Source: Strigamia acuminata | Taxonomy: Eukaryota > Arthropoda > Chilopoda > Geophilomorpha > Linotaeniidae | Assembly: GCA_949358305.1 (NCBI GenBank) | Contig: OX442316.1 | Coordinates: forward strand, 15,872,001-15,936,000 | DNA: 64,000 nucleotides | Reading direction: 5' to 3' | Part shown: piece by piece, positions 62,944-64,000 of the stretch | How the letters are laid out: each line of letters begins with the position of its first letter | Position numbering within the stretch: position 1 is the first letter of the stretch | The notes under the pieces: model-generated | Database searches by the model: none | Told to the model about the DNA's origin: nothing | The model's input: only the letters and a program-made list of their open reading frames with translations | Translations under genes and position numbers: made by a program

Positions 62944-64000
62944 ATGGTGTCATATAAACAAATCTACAAGCTCGTCATGCTTAACATAATCATCTATTCC
63001 ACGCGATGGATCTGTCGGAAAACCATCAGCAACATCGTGGTTATTTTTCTGATTGAAGAGATGGTGTATTCGTGCGAGATCTGCGGCTTGATGGTGGGAA
63101 TCGCCTCGCACACCAAAGGATTTTCCCTGCATTTGCTCACTGGGTTCAGTTACTGCCTCAGTCTTTGGTGGCACTTGATCAATGGCGGGGGTTATGCAAA
63201 TATGAATTATTTGGAGAAATTCATAATTGGTGAAGTGGATAACGTTGTGTCCATTGCGGCCATTGTGATGGGACAGTTTATAATCAGCCATTTTGATTGG
63301 TTGTGAGTATTTTCAATGGCCGTTCAACGTTTCTGTTTGTGTGCTTTTTGGTGTTTCTGTAAACGAAGATTAACCAGATGCATTCAATCCTCAAAAGAAA
63401 AATTCACTTCTCTTTAAATCACTTAAAGAATTGGTTTAAAGAAGCATATTGTCGATCGAACAAGCTAAAAGCTGAACAAAAAAGACGGCCATCTTTTGTG
63501 CAGTAAGAACACAGCCAATAGCAGCTGCAGAAGAGATAAGTCACGTCTATAAGTCAAAGAAGCGATTTCAATTTCACTTACATCCTACTGGGCAGGACTG
63601 GCAACAAATTTACAGCGTCACGGGCGGTTATCTTGCCGCGCCAGTCCAGCACCGACGTTTGAATTCTTTCAAGTTTACTTCTCAGCGATGTGACGTCGTC
63701 AAGTCATCTTTTGAGGATTGAATGCACATAGTGTGCAGTTAACGCAGAAACTTTGAATGGAGCCGTTAATTTTTAATCAGAATGTATTGGTTAATACTTT
63801 AAAATAGTGTAAAAGTAGCTGTTTATGGGTCGGTGCGAATGCTTCACCGTCTGGGACACGTTACTATCGAAGAACCAACAACACTCGTGTGCTCGTCCGA
63901 GTTGAAAGTGACGGCGCTCCAAGCGGCTTTGGTCGAAGCCGGTCTGCAATTTGTTGAACGTCTTAATGTCTACTTGGCCAGGGATTACTTACTCTGCCGT
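62944..64000 (+). CDS. AQP11/12-like superaquaporin F (partial, runs off edge)
   Basis: Exon 1 is 62944-63302, giving 119 residues from MVSYKQIYKL. It contains GGGYANMNYLEKFIIGEVDN, aligned with GGVYAHPAYYLEKIVIGEDD of gene E, so the first box is N-M-N here. A proposed exon 2 starts at 63808 and continues past 64000. It reads HRLGHVTIEEPTTLV and LQFVERLNVYLARDY, like the exon 3 product of E (FFNFIDRLNVHF) and the LARDF of gene D. The exon 2 acceptor is inferred from frame only. Gene F is divergent from E and is the only plus-strand member. The second pore box lies outside the window. Confidence 0.7.
63370..63742. mobile_element. TTAA-flanked element with 20-base inverted ends
   Basis: TTAA at 63370-63373 and 63739-63742 bracket ends that share TGCATTCAATCCTCAAAAGA in inverse orientation. 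A TTAA target with inverted ends is the pattern of piggyBac-type elements. The interior is non-coding. It lies in the intron of gene F and is related to the fragment at 55130-55192. Confidence 0.6.

Overview
The window is nuclear DNA of an animal, most likely an arthropod. Nearly every gene is split by short GT-AG introns (about 50 to 100 bases). The proteins are conserved metazoan ones: kinesin-1 heavy chain, MED1, BBS1, aladin, LANCL and ribosomal protein eL43. The N-terminus of the kinesin looks arthropod-like. The DNA is AT-rich except for one 4.1 kb GC-rich exon. I could not fix a genus. All exon models were built by hand from reading frame, splice consensus and protein similarity recalled from family knowledge. 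Reading phase was checked across every junction listed.

Layout. 1-1149 (+) is the 3' part of MMADHC. 4292-10506 (-) is kinesin-1 heavy chain in 18 exons. 11801-16219 (-) is a tight same-strand trio of PCC1 (KEOPS subunit), PIGP and a lysosomal-type beta-galactosidase, with 45 and 108 bases between coding regions. 16538-18274 (+) is ARL5, head to head with PCC1. 19208-27501 (+) is MED1 with a very large GC-rich last exon. 28994-30639 (+) is a C2H2 plus Myb/SANT-like protein, convergent with a Harbinger-type transposase-derived protein at 30751-32892 (-). That protein has lost all three catalytic acidic residues, so the two look like a co-domesticated transposon pair.

33658-36628 (+) is BBS1, with an X-box-like site about 100 bases upstream. 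36833-37434 (-) is acyl-CoA-binding protein, head to head with ribosomal protein eL43 (RPL37A, 38007-38612 +). 39044-42427 (-) is a RETREG/FAM134 ER-phagy receptor, head to head with LANCL (42635-44892 +). 46391-48088 (+) is a secreted trypsin-like serine protease. 48290-51473 (+) is aladin. From 51584 to the right edge lies an array of six AQP11/12-like 'superaquaporin' genes: five on the minus strand and one partial gene on the plus strand. The first pore motif is degenerate in most copies.

Many introns and spacers carry tandem minisatellites. The aquaporin introns also hold several unrelated inverted-repeat elements (MITE-like). Two or more of these elements contain a minisatellite between their inverted ends.

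The genes are mostly unrelated housekeeping functions. The parts of most biological interest are the Harbinger/Myb pair, the superaquaporin array, and the PCC1-PIGP-beta-galactosidase cluster.
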